From: Actinocatenispora comari
GTDB taxonomy: Bacteria > Actinomycetota > Actinomycetes > Mycobacteriales > Micromonosporaceae
Direction: 5' to 3'
DNA: 64,000 nucleotides
NCBI RefSeq assembly: GCF_017312725.1
Contig: NZ_BOPO01000024.1
Coordinates: forward strand, 1 to 64,000
The position numbers and the translations under genes are program-made. Shown one piece after another: positions 17,482-25,580 of the stretch (position 1 is the stretch's first letter; every line of letters starts with the position of its first letter). The notes beneath the pieces were generated by a model, which was not told the origin of the DNA, did not search any database, and was given only the letters and a program-made list of their open reading frames with translations.

Positions 17482-18216
17482 ATGGATCTCGGACTTTCCG
17501 GCCGGGTGTACCTGGTCACCGGCGGCAGCGCCGGCCTCGGCTTCGCGACCGCACGGGCGTTGGTCGACGACGGCGCCCGCGTCGTCCTCTCCTCCCGCGC
17601 GCAGGACAAGGTGGACCGGGCGGTGGCCGACCTCGGCGCCGACCACGCCGTCGGGCTCGCCGCCGACCTGGCCGACCCGGTCACCCCGCAACGGCTCATC
17701 GACACCGCCACCTCGACGTACGGGCGGCTCGACGGCGCGCTGCTGTCGGTCGGCGGGCCGCCACCGGCCACCGCCGCCGGCGCCACCGACGAGCAGTGGC
17801 GGCAGGCGTTCGAGACGGTCTTCCTCGGCGCGGTGCGCGCCGCCCGCACGGTCGCAGCGGCGCTGACCGACGGTGGCGCGATCGGCCTGGTGCTGTCCTC
17901 CTCGGTGCGCTCCCCCATCACCGGGCTGGGCGTCTCCAACGGCCTGCGGCCCGGCCTCGCCATGGTCACCAAGGACATGGCCGACGAGTACGGTCCGCGC
18001 GGGGTGCGGCTGGTCGGCCTGCTGCCCGGCCGGATCGCCACCGACCGGATCCTGGAACTCGACCACGGCACGCCGCAGTACGGCGGGATCCCGTTGGGCC
18101 GTTACGGAACGCCGGCGGAGTTCGGTGCGGTCGCCGCGTTCGTGCTCTCCCCCGCCGCGAGCTACCTGACCGGCAGCCTCGTCACCGTCGACGGCGGCGC
18201 CCTGCGCTGCCTCTGA
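17482..18216 (+). CDS. Short-chain dehydrogenase-like protein lacking the usual Tyr-Lys pair
   Basis: A 244-residue classical-length SDR. The cofactor fold TGGSAGLG is at residues 13-20 and the AADLADP acidic turn near 62-68. The strand VLSSSVRSPITG carries the Ser. Where Tyr-x-x-x-Lys is expected, the sequence reads GVSNGLRPGLAMVTK, so the catalytic Tyr and Lys are replaced by Ser/Asn and Arg-type residues. A subgroup of bacterial SDRs shares this SN-x-x-R pattern; their reactions are poorly known. The C-terminal PLGRYGTPAEFGAVAAFVLSPAASYLTG is normal. ATG at 17482 is clear. The gene faces the GAF regulator convergently, with a strong hairpin between. Confidence 0.85.
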   Translation: MDLGLSGRVYLVTGGSAGLGFATARALVDDGARVVLSSRAQDKVDRAVADLGADHAVGLAADLADPVTPQRLIDTATSTYGRLDGALLSVGGPPPATAAGATDEQWRQAFETVFLGAVRAARTVAAALTDGGAIGLVLSSSVRSPITGLGVSNGLRPGLAMVTKDMADEYGPRGVRLVGLLPGRIATDRILELDHGTPQYGGIPLGRYGTPAEFGAVAAFVLSPAASYLTGSLVTVDGGALRCL

Positions 18217-18251
18217 GCCGCGCCGCGCCGCGACCGGGCGCGGGAAGTTGC

Positions 18252-18286
18252 GCGGCCGCCCCGACGGTACGGACCGGGGCGGCCGC
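18252..18286. terminator. Bidirectional terminator between SDR and GAF regulator
   Basis: GCGGCCGCCCCG (18252-18263) pairs over 12 bp with CGGGGCGGCCGC (18275-18286) around an 11-base loop. It lies between two convergent genes and is symmetric, so it can stop transcription from both sides. Confidence 0.8.
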
Positions 18287-18333
18287 AGGTACCCGGGCAC
18301 AGCCGGACAGGCACCCGGGTAGCGCCCGTGAGG

Positions 18334-19656
18334 TTACGACCGCCACCGTTGCATCCGGGTTGCGCGCCGCGCGACACCGAGATCTGCGTCCAGCCGGGCC
18401 AACCGCACCGCGTACTCCCGGCGACGCGGCGAGTCCGCCGGCAGCGCGGCGAGGGTGGCGCGGACCACCTCGGTGTCGCCGACACCGAGGTCGCTGTCGG
18501 CGAACCGGACCAGCGCCGTCGCGTCCCGGCTGGCCAGGACGGCGGCACGCAGCTGCGCGGCGAGATCGGCCCGCAGCGCCACCACCTCCGGCGCCTGCGA
18601 CCCGGCCAGTACCGGCAGGCCGGCCAGGGCCAGCGCCCGGCGCCAGGAACCGCGCGCGAGCAGCGCCCGCGCCTGCGCGAGGTCGGTGCGTACCGGCCGG
18701 CCCAACCGGTACGGCCGGGAGCGCAGCGCGAGCTCGGGCAGCAGGGCCCGCAGCCGGGACAGCTCCGCCCGCACCGTGACGGTCGCCGTGCTGTCGGGAT
18801 ACAGCGCGACCGCGAGCTGCTCGGCGCTGCGGCCGGCGGGGTGTTCGCTGAGTACCAGCAGCAGCTCCGCGTGCCGCGGGCTCAACTCGACGGTGCGGTG
18901 CGGCAGTCGCAGCCGGCCGCTCTCCCCGCACACGGTCAGCTGGGCCGGTTCCGGCGCCACCACCGGCCGCGGCCGGGCCAGCCGCTGCACCCGCAGCTCG
19001 GTCTCCACCGCCACCGCGGTGGCACGGACCAGGGCCAGCGTGTGCGGCGCAGCGACCTGGTCGCCGCCGGTGACGTCGACGAAGCCGAGTACCGCACCGG
19101 TGTCCGGGTCGTGGACCGGCGCGGCCGAACAGCTCCACGGCACGACCCGGCTGGCGAAGTGCTCGGCGCCGAAGACCTGCACGCTGTGGTCGACCGCGAG
19201 CGCCATGCCCACCGCGTTGGTACCGGCGTGCCGCTCACCCCAGTTCGACCCGGCCAGGAAGTGCATCGACTCGGCGCGGGCGCGCAGCTGCCGGTCGCCC
19301 TCCACCCACAGCAGCCGGCCGGCCGCGTCACCGACCGCGACGATCAGCCCGTCCACCCCGGCGCTGTCCACCAGCAACCGCCGCACGACCGGCATCGCCG
19401 CCGCGAGCTGGTGGTCGGCCCGCAGCTCGCGCAGCGCGTCCTCGGACAGCTCGACCGGCGTCTCGTGCCGGTCCGGGTCGATGCCGCTCGCCGCCGATCG
19501 CCGCCACGACTCGGCGACCACCCGCCGCACCGGCCCGGCGGCCGTACCGGTGCCGAGGAACCGGTCGCGGGCCCCGGCCAGCGCCCGACCCAAGACCCCC
19601 GGATCCGCCCCCACCGGCCACGCCAACCACTGCTCGACCATCCGCTGCTCACCCAT
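18334..19656 (-). CDS. GAF-domain transcriptional regulator (AcoR-type sensor, winged-helix output)
   Basis: A protein of about 440 residues. Residues roughly 50-240 match the N-terminal part of AcoR/DhaR regulators: VAESWRRSAASGIDPD, then a GAF domain with NWGERHAGTNAVGMALA and VFGAEHFASRVVPWSCSAAPVHDPDTGAVLGFVDVTGG. Instead of a sigma-54 AAA domain, the C-terminal half carries a winged-helix-like segment (RTVELSPRHAELLLVLSEHPAGRSAEQLAVALYPD) and an alpha-helical tail. Actinobacterial proteins of this build often control alcohol/aldehyde dehydrogenase genes, but none is adjacent here. The start is uncertain: ATG 19656 is taken, GTG 19743 would add 29 residues and ATG 19641 would remove five. 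Probably a metabolite-sensing regulator. Confidence 0.75.
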   Translation of the reverse strand: MGEQRMVEQWLAWPVGADPGVLGRALAGARDRFLGTGTAAGPVRRVVAESWRRSAASGIDPDRHETPVELSEDALRELRADHQLAAAMPVVRRLLVDSAGVDGLIVAVGDAAGRLLWVEGDRQLRARAESMHFLAGSNWGERHAGTNAVGMALAVDHSVQVFGAEHFASRVVPWSCSAAPVHDPDTGAVLGFVDVTGGDQVAAPHTLALVRATAVAVETELRVQRLARPRPVVAPEPAQLTVCGESGRLRLPHRTVELSPRHAELLLVLSEHPAGRSAEQLAVALYPDSTATVTVRAELSRLRALLPELALRSRPYRLGRPVRTDLAQARALLARGSWRRALALAGLPVLAGSQAPEVVALRADLAAQLRAAVLASRDATALVRFADSDLGVGDTEVVRATLAALPADSPRRREYAVRLARLDADLGVARRATRMQRWRS

Positions 19657-19843
19657 CTGCGCCCCGCCCGCCGCATGAGCGTCCCCGTCGGCACGATCAA
19701 CCAGCCTCGGCCCCACCAGGACATGCCCCGAACAGGTGACCATGTCCGCAACGACCCGACAATGCCGGCCAGACGCACCCGTTACCTGCGCAGTGTCCGG
19801 GAGAGGCAGGAACCGGTCAACGCGCGGCTACCCGTCCGGGTGC

Positions 19844-19859
19844 TGACGGATTTCCGTCA
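19844..19859. promoter_or_regulatory. Perfect palindrome TGACGGA-TT-TCCGTCA
   Basis: A 16-base exact palindrome lies between the crotonase-fold gene (stop at 19896, minus) and the GAF regulator (start near 19656, minus). The two-base centre is too short for a good RNA hairpin, which favours a protein-binding site, perhaps for the GAF regulator itself. A second inverted pair GACATG/CATGTC lies at 19720-19746. Confidence 0.5.
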
Positions 19860-19895
19860 CGTCCGGGTGGCGACCCGGCCGGACCCCCACGATCG

Positions 19896-20684
19896 CTACT
19901 CGCCGCGCCCGGCGAGATCGGCGATGCGGCGCACCTGGGCCTCCCGTTCGGCCGCCAGCTGTCCGGGCAGGTCGTTGCCGATCGCGGCCCGCAGCAGCGC
20001 CTTCGTCTCCACCGAGGCGGCGCGCGGTGCCGCTCGCAGCGCCGCGACCAGGTCACCGGTGGCGGTGTCCAGCTCGGCGAGCGGCACGCTGAGCGTCGCC
20101 AGACCCAGCCGGTACGCCTCGGCGGCGCCGACCCGCCGGCCGGTCACGCAGATCTCCAGCGCGTGGCTGTAGCCGACCAGCTCCACCAGATGCTTGGTGC
20201 CGCCGAGGTCGGGCACCAGCCCCAGGCTCGTCTCGGCCATCGTGAACTGCGCGTCGTCGGCGACGATCCGCAGGTCGCAGGCCAGCGCGAGCTGGAAACC
20301 GGCGCCGACCGCGTGGCCCTGCACGGCGGCGACCGACAGCAGGTCGGGCCGGCGCAGCCAGTCGAACGCCTGCTGGAACTCGGCGATCACGTCGGCGCAC
20401 TGGTCGGCCGGCAACTCCGCCAGCCCGAGCAGACCGGGATCGTCGGGGGCGGAGCCGGCCAGTACCGCGGTGTCCAGGCCGGCGGAGAAGCCGCGGCCGG
20501 CGCCGCGCACCACCACGACCCGGACGTCACCGGCGAGCTCGCGACCGATCTCGCGCAGCTGCGCCCACATCTGCGGGGTCTGCGCGTTGTAGACCTCGGG
20601 GCGGTTCAGGGTCACGGTCGCCACGTCGTCGACGACCGACCACAGCACATCGCCGGACGTCGAGGGATCCTGCTGCGCGGGCAC
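19896..20684 (-). CDS. Enoyl-CoA hydratase/isomerase-family protein
   Basis: A 262-residue crotonase-fold protein acting on a CoA thioester. The oxyanion-hole segments RGFSAGLD (residues 64-71) and HAVGAGFQLALACD (124-137) are present. Of the two crotonase glutamates, the first position is Gln (Q131) while the second is kept (E151 in AETSLGLVPDLGGT). Hydratases need both, while delta3-delta2 isomerases use only the second, so an isomerase or another crotonase reaction is more likely than hydration. GTG at 20684 follows GGAGG at good spacing. It is upstream of the GAF regulator gene and might be co-transcribed or under its control. Confidence 0.85.
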   Translation of the reverse strand: MPAQQDPSTSGDVLWSVVDDVATVTLNRPEVYNAQTPQMWAQLREIGRELAGDVRVVVVRGAGRGFSAGLDTAVLAGSAPDDPGLLGLAELPADQCADVIAEFQQAFDWLRRPDLLSVAAVQGHAVGAGFQLALACDLRIVADDAQFTMAETSLGLVPDLGGTKHLVELVGYSHALEICVTGRRVGAAEAYRLGLATLSVPLAELDTATGDLVAALRAAPRAASVETKALLRAAIGNDLPGQLAAEREAQVRRIADLAGRGE

Positions 20685-20977
20685 GCTCGTCCTCCAGCCG
20701 TCGGGAGTGTGTCACGCTACCGGTCGGCCGGCCTGCCGGACACCGGGGGCGGTGCGCAGGCTGACGGCTCGCGCCGCCGGCTGGTCGGAACGACGACCGA
20801 CCAACCGGCTCCGCTCAAGAGGTCCCGGCACGAAGGCGCTGGACGACCGTCGAGGCTCAGGCGGGCTGCCAGGGCGGAGTCTCGAGCGCACACCGGTGTC
20901 GGGTGCACCCGTGCCGACGACGCGGGCAGCATCGTGCCGAGTCCGGCAGACGCCAACAGCCTCTCTGTCGGGACCGC
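20685..20977. other. Gene-free stretch upstream of the crotonase-fold gene
   Basis: No convincing gene on either strand. On the minus strand TAGCGT (20713-20718) could be a -10 box for the crotonase-fold gene, about 30 bp before its GTG. The rest shows no repeat or strong hairpin that I can see. Confidence 0.35.
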
Positions 20978-21205
20978 TCAGGACTTCTTGCGGCGGCGGG
21001 CCCCGCCGCGCTGACGCAGTTGGACGCCGGACTCGGTCAGCACACGATGGATGAATCCGTACGAACGGCCCGTCGAGGCCGCAAGAGAACGGATGCTCTC
21101 CCCGCCGTTGTAGCGCTTGACCAGGTCCTTCGCCAGCGTCTGACGTTCGGCGCCGACGATCCGCCGCCCCTTCTCCGTGCTCGTGCTGGTGCCGGTGGCA
21201 GCCAT
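20978..21205 (-). CDS. Small helix-turn-helix DNA-binding protein
   Basis: A 75-residue basic protein. Residues about 17-62 form one HTH unit, GAERQTLAKDLVKRYNGGESIRSLAASTGRSYGFIHRVL in outline (an 'IRSLA...TGRSYGFIHR' core), followed by ESGVQLRQRGGARRRKKS with an Arg/Lys-rich tail. Short proteins of this kind are widespread and highly conserved in actinomycetes; I know no assigned function. ATG at 21205 is the only sensible start. An inverted repeat (21233-21255) in its leader could be its own operator. It is transcribed away from the membrane-protein gene. Confidence 0.8.
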   Translation of the reverse strand: MAATGTSTSTEKGRRIVGAERQTLAKDLVKRYNGGESIRSLAASTGRSYGFIHRVLTESGVQLRQRGGARRRKKS

Positions 21206-21232
21206 ATCGATCCCTCACGTTTCACGGTGAGT

Positions 21233-21255
21233 GGTCCAACGGCCCCCGTTGGACC
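21233..21255. promoter_or_regulatory. Inverted repeat in the leader of the small HTH gene
   Basis: GGTCCAACG (21233-21241) and CGTTGGACC (21247-21255) pair perfectly around five bases, 28 bp upstream of the small HTH start and about 80 bp before the divergent membrane-protein gene. It could act as an operator for both, or as an RNA hairpin in the leader. Confidence 0.55.
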
Positions 21256-21337
21256 GTCACAACGATCATGCGGCACGACCACCACTCTCGCCAACCGAAC
21301 AGCCACCACCTGTCGCCTACCCGATACCGTGTCGGCC

Positions 21338-22561
21338 GTGACGGACAGCGAACGCCCGGGCCGGCGCGACCGGACGGCGACGGATCTGGGCGGTTGGCTG
21401 CTGCTCGTCGCAATCGGGCTCGCCGCGGTCGCGCTCGCCGGTACCCCGGCCGGCGGCGCCGTGCCACCCTTCCTCGACGGGTACCGGTTCGCCCCGTCGC
21501 CGTGGCTCGCCGCCGCGGTGGCGCTGGCCGCGGCGGTCGTCGGTGGCCAGGCGGTCCTGTCCCGGCTCGCGCGGCGGCCGCCGTTCGTCGCGGTCCAGGC
21601 GGTCGCCTACCTCGCCGCACTCGGCTGGGCGCTGGCCCTCGGGGCGGGCCGGCGCAGCGCGCCCGCCGACCCGGTCACCGGCGGCCCGGTCGACTACCTG
21701 CACGAGTTCGTCGACCGGCATGCCGCCGGTGGGCGCCCGCCCGGTGCCGGGCTGTTGCTGTGGGCGATCGACCGGCTCGGCCTGCCGGGCACCCTGACGC
21801 TCACCGCGCTCGGCGCGCTGGCGGTACCGCTGCTGCTCGGTGCCGCGCGCAACATCTGCGGTGAGACGGCGGCCCGCGGGTTCGCGCCGGTGCTGGTCCT
21901 CGCGCCGTACGGGGCGTTCTTCGCCGGCGGCACCGACGGCGTCGCGGCCGCGCTCGGCGCCGGGCTGGTCGCGGCCGGCGCGCGGGCGAGCGACCGGGGC
22001 CGGACGGGTTGGCGGGCCACCGGCTGGGCGCTGCTCGCCGGGCTGTTGCTCGGGCTGGCCGCGCTGCTGAGCTACCCGACGGTCTGGCTCGGCAGCTGCG
22101 TGGTGCTGCTCTACTTCGCTCGCCGCCGGGCCTTCCTGAACCTCGCCACCGGGCTGGGTGCGCTGGTGCTGCCGGTCGTCGCGACCGCCGGCGGGTACGC
22201 CTGGACCGCGGGGCTGGTCGCCGCCCGCGGCCGCGCCGTTCCGGCACTGTGGTGGGGCGCGATCGGGCTGGTCACGCTGCTGATCCTGACCGGGCCGCCG
22301 GTCGTCGCGAGCCTGCGCAAGGTGCGCAACACGCCGGGCTGGCCGGGGCTGGTCGGCGCCGGCGTCGCGGTCGCGTTCACCGTGCTCGGCGGGTTCGCCG
22401 CCGACGACGTGGCGACCGCCTGGCTGCCGTTCTTCGGTTGGTCGACGATCGCGGTCACCGCGCCGCGCCGGCAGGCCGGGCCGCCGGTGCCGGTACCGCT
22501 GCTGCTGACCGGTTCCGGCGCGCTGGTCGGCCTGCTCGTCGCGGCCGGCACCACCGCCTGA
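21338..22561 (+). CDS. Multi-pass membrane protein, possibly GT-C glycosyltransferase-like
   Basis: A 407-residue integral membrane protein with about ten to eleven hydrophobic segments. An extracytoplasmic-type loop after the third helix reads DYLHEFVDRHAAGGRPPGAGLLLWAIDRLGL. It resembles the H-x-PPG-x-LL...DR-GL loop of a family of actinobacterial membrane proteins that look like GT-C (family 39/87-type) glycosyltransferases. A catalytic Asp/Glu pair in the first loop is not obvious, so the enzymatic role is uncertain. GTG at 21338 (or 21329) is used; no ribosome site is visible, so the message may be leaderless. It stands alone, with a small repeat array directly after the stop. Confidence 0.7.
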   Translation: MTDSERPGRRDRTATDLGGWLLLVAIGLAAVALAGTPAGGAVPPFLDGYRFAPSPWLAAAVALAAAVVGGQAVLSRLARRPPFVAVQAVAYLAALGWALALGAGRRSAPADPVTGGPVDYLHEFVDRHAAGGRPPGAGLLLWAIDRLGLPGTLTLTALGALAVPLLLGAARNICGETAARGFAPVLVLAPYGAFFAGGTDGVAAALGAGLVAAGARASDRGRTGWRATGWALLAGLLLGLAALLSYPTVWLGSCVVLLYFARRRAFLNLATGLGALVLPVVATAGGYAWTAGLVAARGRAVPALWWGAIGLVTLLILTGPPVVASLRKVRNTPGWPGLVGAGVAVAFTVLGGFAADDVATAWLPFFGWSTIAVTAPRRQAGPPVPVPLLLTGSGALVGLLVAAGTTA

Positions 22562-22562
22562 C

Positions 22563-22620
22563 CGAACCCGGCGCTGCCTGAGCGAACGGCGCTGCCTGAG
22601 CGAACCCGGCGCTGCCTGCG
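22563..22620 (+). repeat. Three tandem units of about 20 bp overlapping the gene end
   Basis: Units at 22563-22582 (20 bp), 22583-22600 (18 bp) and 22601-22620 (20 bp) repeat CGAAC(CC)GGCGCTGCCTGAG. The unit includes a copy of the CCTGA stop-codon region of the preceding membrane-protein gene, as if the gene end had been duplicated in tandem. Confidence 0.7.
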
Positions 22621-22704
22621 CGGGCCGGGCGCGCGCTGTCGAGCTGCCGTACCCGGCGGCGCGGGCCCGCGTTCCGCCGCCGAGCCAACGGTGGCGGCAG
22701 GGTG

Positions 22705-23700
22705 TCAGGGCGCGGCGCCGGTCGGTACCACCGGGTCGGCGAGCCGGTCGCCCAGGGTGGTGCGGGTGTAGAGCACGCTGCGACCGCTGCGGGCCCGGGC
22801 GACCAGCCCGGCGGCGTGCAGGACCGACAGCTGCTGGCTGACCGCCGCCGCCGTGACGCCGAGCCGGTAGGCGAGCTCGGTGGTACTGGCCGGGTGGCGC
22901 AGCAGCGCGAGCAGCCGGGCCCGGGGCGCGCCGATCAACCGCGCCAGCGCCGCCTCGGTCGGCGGCGCCGCGGCCTCCCACAGCGTCGAGCGGCCGCGCG
23001 CCGGGTACGAGATGACCGGTGGCACGGCCGGGTCGACGACGGTCATCGCACCACGCGCGAACACGCTGGGTACCAGGGCGAGGCCGCGACCGGCGACCTC
23101 CACCGCGCTGTACTGGGGACGGCTGGCCTGCCGGATCGTGAGCACCCCGGCGGACCAGGACAGCCGGTCCTGCAGGTCGGCGAACAGCGCCCGGGCACCG
23201 CCGGCGGCGAGCCGCCGGCTGCGGTACACGATGTCGGCGTCCAGGATCGCGCGCAGCCGCGGCCACCAGGGCCGCACGCAGCGCCGCCAGTACCGGTCCA
23301 GCACGGTGGCGATCCGCTCGACCAGCGCGTCGGGGTCCGCACCCCCGTCGGCCAGTACCGGCGGCAACCGGTCCGGGCCGTAGACGGCGAGGATGTCGTG
23401 CCAGCCGAGCGCGCCCGGGGTGGCTCGGACGGTGGCGAGCTGGTCGGCGAACCGCGGTCCGGGCGCCTGCGGGCGCGGGGTGAGGAAGTCGGGCAGCCAG
23501 CGCCGCGGCGGCATCATCGCGTACAGCAGCTCCACGTCCTCGGGGTTGAGATGCTCGGCGACGTCGTCGTGCCAGGGCAGCCGCGGCGCGTACACGCCGG
23601 GCAGCACCAGCGCCCGGATGCTGTACACGGTCTCCTGCAGCGGCGAGTACGCGAACCACATCGACGCGAGGTCGGTCACGCCCAGTCGAAGCTCCAACAT
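22705..23700 (-). CDS. ArsR-like winged-helix regulator with DUF5937 N-domain
   Basis: A 331-residue regulator. The N-terminal half starts LELRLGVTDLASMWFAYSPLQETVYSIRAL, typical of DUF5937. The C-terminal 80 residues are an ArsR-type winged helix: LIGAPRARLLALLRHPASTTELAYRLGVTAAAVSQQLSVLHAAGLVARARSGRSVLYTRT. No metal-binding Cys cluster is visible, so it is not a classical metal sensor. ATG at 23700 is used; the longer frame upstream would run into the divergent promoter. It is divergently paired (55 bp) with an MFS gene, the common arrangement for a local regulator of an exporter. Confidence 0.82.
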   Translation of the reverse strand: MLELRLGVTDLASMWFAYSPLQETVYSIRALVLPGVYAPRLPWHDDVAEHLNPEDVELLYAMMPPRRWLPDFLTPRPQAPGPRFADQLATVRATPGALGWHDILAVYGPDRLPPVLADGGADPDALVERIATVLDRYWRRCVRPWWPRLRAILDADIVYRSRRLAAGGARALFADLQDRLSWSAGVLTIRQASRPQYSAVEVAGRGLALVPSVFARGAMTVVDPAVPPVISYPARGRSTLWEAAAPPTEAALARLIGAPRARLLALLRHPASTTELAYRLGVTAAAVSQQLSVLHAAGLVARARSGRSVLYTRTTLGDRLADPVVPTGAAP

Positions 23701-23755
23701 TAAGCGCCAGTCTAAATCCATTGGCCGGGTGCCCGGGGTGACATGGACTGGGAGC

Positions 23756-25033
23756 ATGTTCAGCGCGGCACCGGACACCCGGGTCAAGACCACCGTCCGC
23801 CACCGGATCGCCGGCCTGGTGCCGGACGACACGGTGACCCGGCGGCTGGCCGTACAGACGCTGATCAACACGCTGGGCAACGGCCTGTTCATGACCGTCA
23901 GCGCGGTGTTCTTCACCCGCTCGGTCGGGCTGTCCGCGGTGCAGGTCGGGCTCGGCCTCACCATCGCCGGCGCCTGCGGGGTGGCAGCCGGGATTCCGCT
24001 GGGTCAGCTGGCCGACCGGCTCGGCGCGAAGCGGCTGTTGATCGGGCTCTACCTGGCCCAGGCGGTCGGCCTGAGCTGCTACGCCCTGGTCGGCTCGTTC
24101 CCGGCGTTCCTGGTGGTGGCCTGCCTGGTGACCGCGCTGGACTCCGGCGGCCGGTCGGTGAAGAACGCGATGCTCGCGACCGCGCTGCCCGCCGAGAGCC
24201 GGGTACGCAGCCGGGCCTACCTGCGCGCGGTCACCAACGTGGGCATCGGCGCCGGCTCCGCGCTCGCCGCGGTGGCGCTGTCGATCGACACCCGGACCGG
24301 CTACCTGAGCCTGATCGCGGTGGACGCCGCCACGTTCCTCGCCACCACGCTGCTGCTGCGCGGCATCCCGGCCGGTACGCCGGCGCCGCGACAGCCCGAC
24401 GCACCGCGCGGCCGGCGGCTCGGCGCGCTGGGCGACCCGGCCTTCCTCGCCGTCACCGCGCTCAACGGGGTGCTGGCCATCCAGTTCAGCCTCATCGACG
24501 TGACCGTGCCGCTGTGGGTAGTCGGGCACACGCACGCGCCCGCCGCGGTGGTGTCCGCGATCATGATCACCAACACCGTGCTGATCGTGCTGTTCCAGGT
24601 GCGGGCCACCCGCAACATCGCCGACCCGGCACCGGCCGCCCGGGTCGCCCGGCGCGCCGGCCTGCTGCTCGCCGCCGCCTGCGCGGTGTACGGTCTGGCG
24701 CACGGCGTCGGCCCGCTGCCCGCGGTACTGATCCTGCTCGCGGCGACGGTGTTGCAGGCGGTCGCCGAGATGCTGTCGTCGGCGGCCGGCTGGGCGCTGA
24801 GCTACGAGCTCGCCGATCCGGCCGCGCCCGGCGCGTACCAGGGGCTGTACAACACCGGGTTCGCCGCGGCGAGCATGCTGGCACCGGCGCTGACCACCAA
24901 CACCGCGATCCGGTTCGGGCTGGGCGGCTGGCTGGTGCTGGGCGCGCTGTTCGCGGTTGCCGGCGTGGCGCTGGTACCGGTCACCCGCTGGGCCCTGGCC
25001 ACCCGACCGTCCACAGTGGAGGAAACGGCATGA
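23756..25033 (+). CDS. MFS transporter, probable drug or metabolite exporter
   Basis: A 425-residue, 12-helix MFS protein. Helix 2-3 loop reads PLGQLADRLGAKRLL, matching the family G-x-L-a-D-r-x-G-r-k motif. Helix 4 contains ACLVTALDSGGRSVKNAMLATALP, and a central cytoplasmic loop rich in Pro/Arg lies near residues 200-220. Size and topology fit DHA1-like efflux pumps. ATG at 23756 follows GGGAG. The stop overlaps the next gene (ATGA), so the acetyltransferase is translationally coupled. The divergent DUF5937 regulator is its probable repressor. The substrate is not predictable. Confidence 0.85.
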   Translation: MFSAAPDTRVKTTVRHRIAGLVPDDTVTRRLAVQTLINTLGNGLFMTVSAVFFTRSVGLSAVQVGLGLTIAGACGVAAGIPLGQLADRLGAKRLLIGLYLAQAVGLSCYALVGSFPAFLVVACLVTALDSGGRSVKNAMLATALPAESRVRSRAYLRAVTNVGIGAGSALAAVALSIDTRTGYLSLIAVDAATFLATTLLLRGIPAGTPAPRQPDAPRGRRLGALGDPAFLAVTALNGVLAIQFSLIDVTVPLWVVGHTHAPAAVVSAIMITNTVLIVLFQVRATRNIADPAPAARVARRAGLLLAAACAVYGLAHGVGPLPAVLILLAATVLQAVAEMLSSAAGWALSYELADPAAPGAYQGLYNTGFAAASMLAPALTTNTAIRFGLGGWLVLGALFAVAGVALVPVTRWALATRPSTVEETA

Positions 25034-25482
25034 CTGACCTGACCGTACGGCGCGCGACCCGTGACGACGTGCCCGCGCTGGTGGCGCTGATCGCGGCCGA
25101 CCAGCTCGGCGCCGGCCGGGAGACGCCGGACGACCCGACGCCCTACCTCGCCGCGTTCGACGCGATCGACGCCGATGCGAACCAGTACCTCGCCGTCGCC
25201 GAGCTCGACGGCGCGCTGGTCGGCACGCTGCAACTGACGTACCTGCCGGGGCTGTCGCATCGTGGCGGCTGGCGGTCCCAGATCGAGGCGGTCCGCATCG
25301 CCGAGCCGCACCGCGGCAGCGGCCTGGGCAGCGAACTGATCGGGTGGGCGATCGAGCGGGCGCGCGAGCGCGGCTGCCGGATGGTGCAGCTGACCTCGAA
25401 CGCCAGCCGGGACGGCGCGCACCGCTTCTACACCCGGCTCGGCTTCGCACCCAGCCACGTCGGTTTCAAGCTCGCGCTCTGA
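25030..25482 (+). CDS. GNAT-family N-acetyltransferase
   Basis: A 150-residue GNAT enzyme that transfers an acetyl group from acetyl-CoA to an amine. The acetyl-CoA loop is HRGSGLGSELIGWAIERARERGC (motif A, residues about 97-119), preceded by strand IEAVRIAEP and followed by the motif B segment RDGAHRFYTRLGF. The ATG overlaps the TGA of the MFS gene. Linked transporter and acetyltransferase genes often detoxify the same compound by modification and export; that is inference. The acceptor could be a small amine or a metabolite. Confidence 0.88.
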   Translation: MTDLTVRRATRDDVPALVALIAADQLGAGRETPDDPTPYLAAFDAIDADANQYLAVAELDGALVGTLQLTYLPGLSHRGGWRSQIEAVRIAEPHRGSGLGSELIGWAIERARERGCRMVQLTSNASRDGAHRFYTRLGFAPSHVGFKLAL

Positions 25483-25580
25483 CCCGCAGCGCCGGGCCGG
25501 CGGCGGGCGCGGCTCGACGATCCGACCCGCACCCCGGTCCGACCGAGCAACCACGCCGGCCGATACCTCGGTGTACGGCG

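Noticed and set aside
21317-25450. Another minus-strand open frame of nearly 1400 codons
   Set aside because: It runs across four real genes on both strands, shows low-complexity Gln/Arg/Gly composition, and has no family feature.
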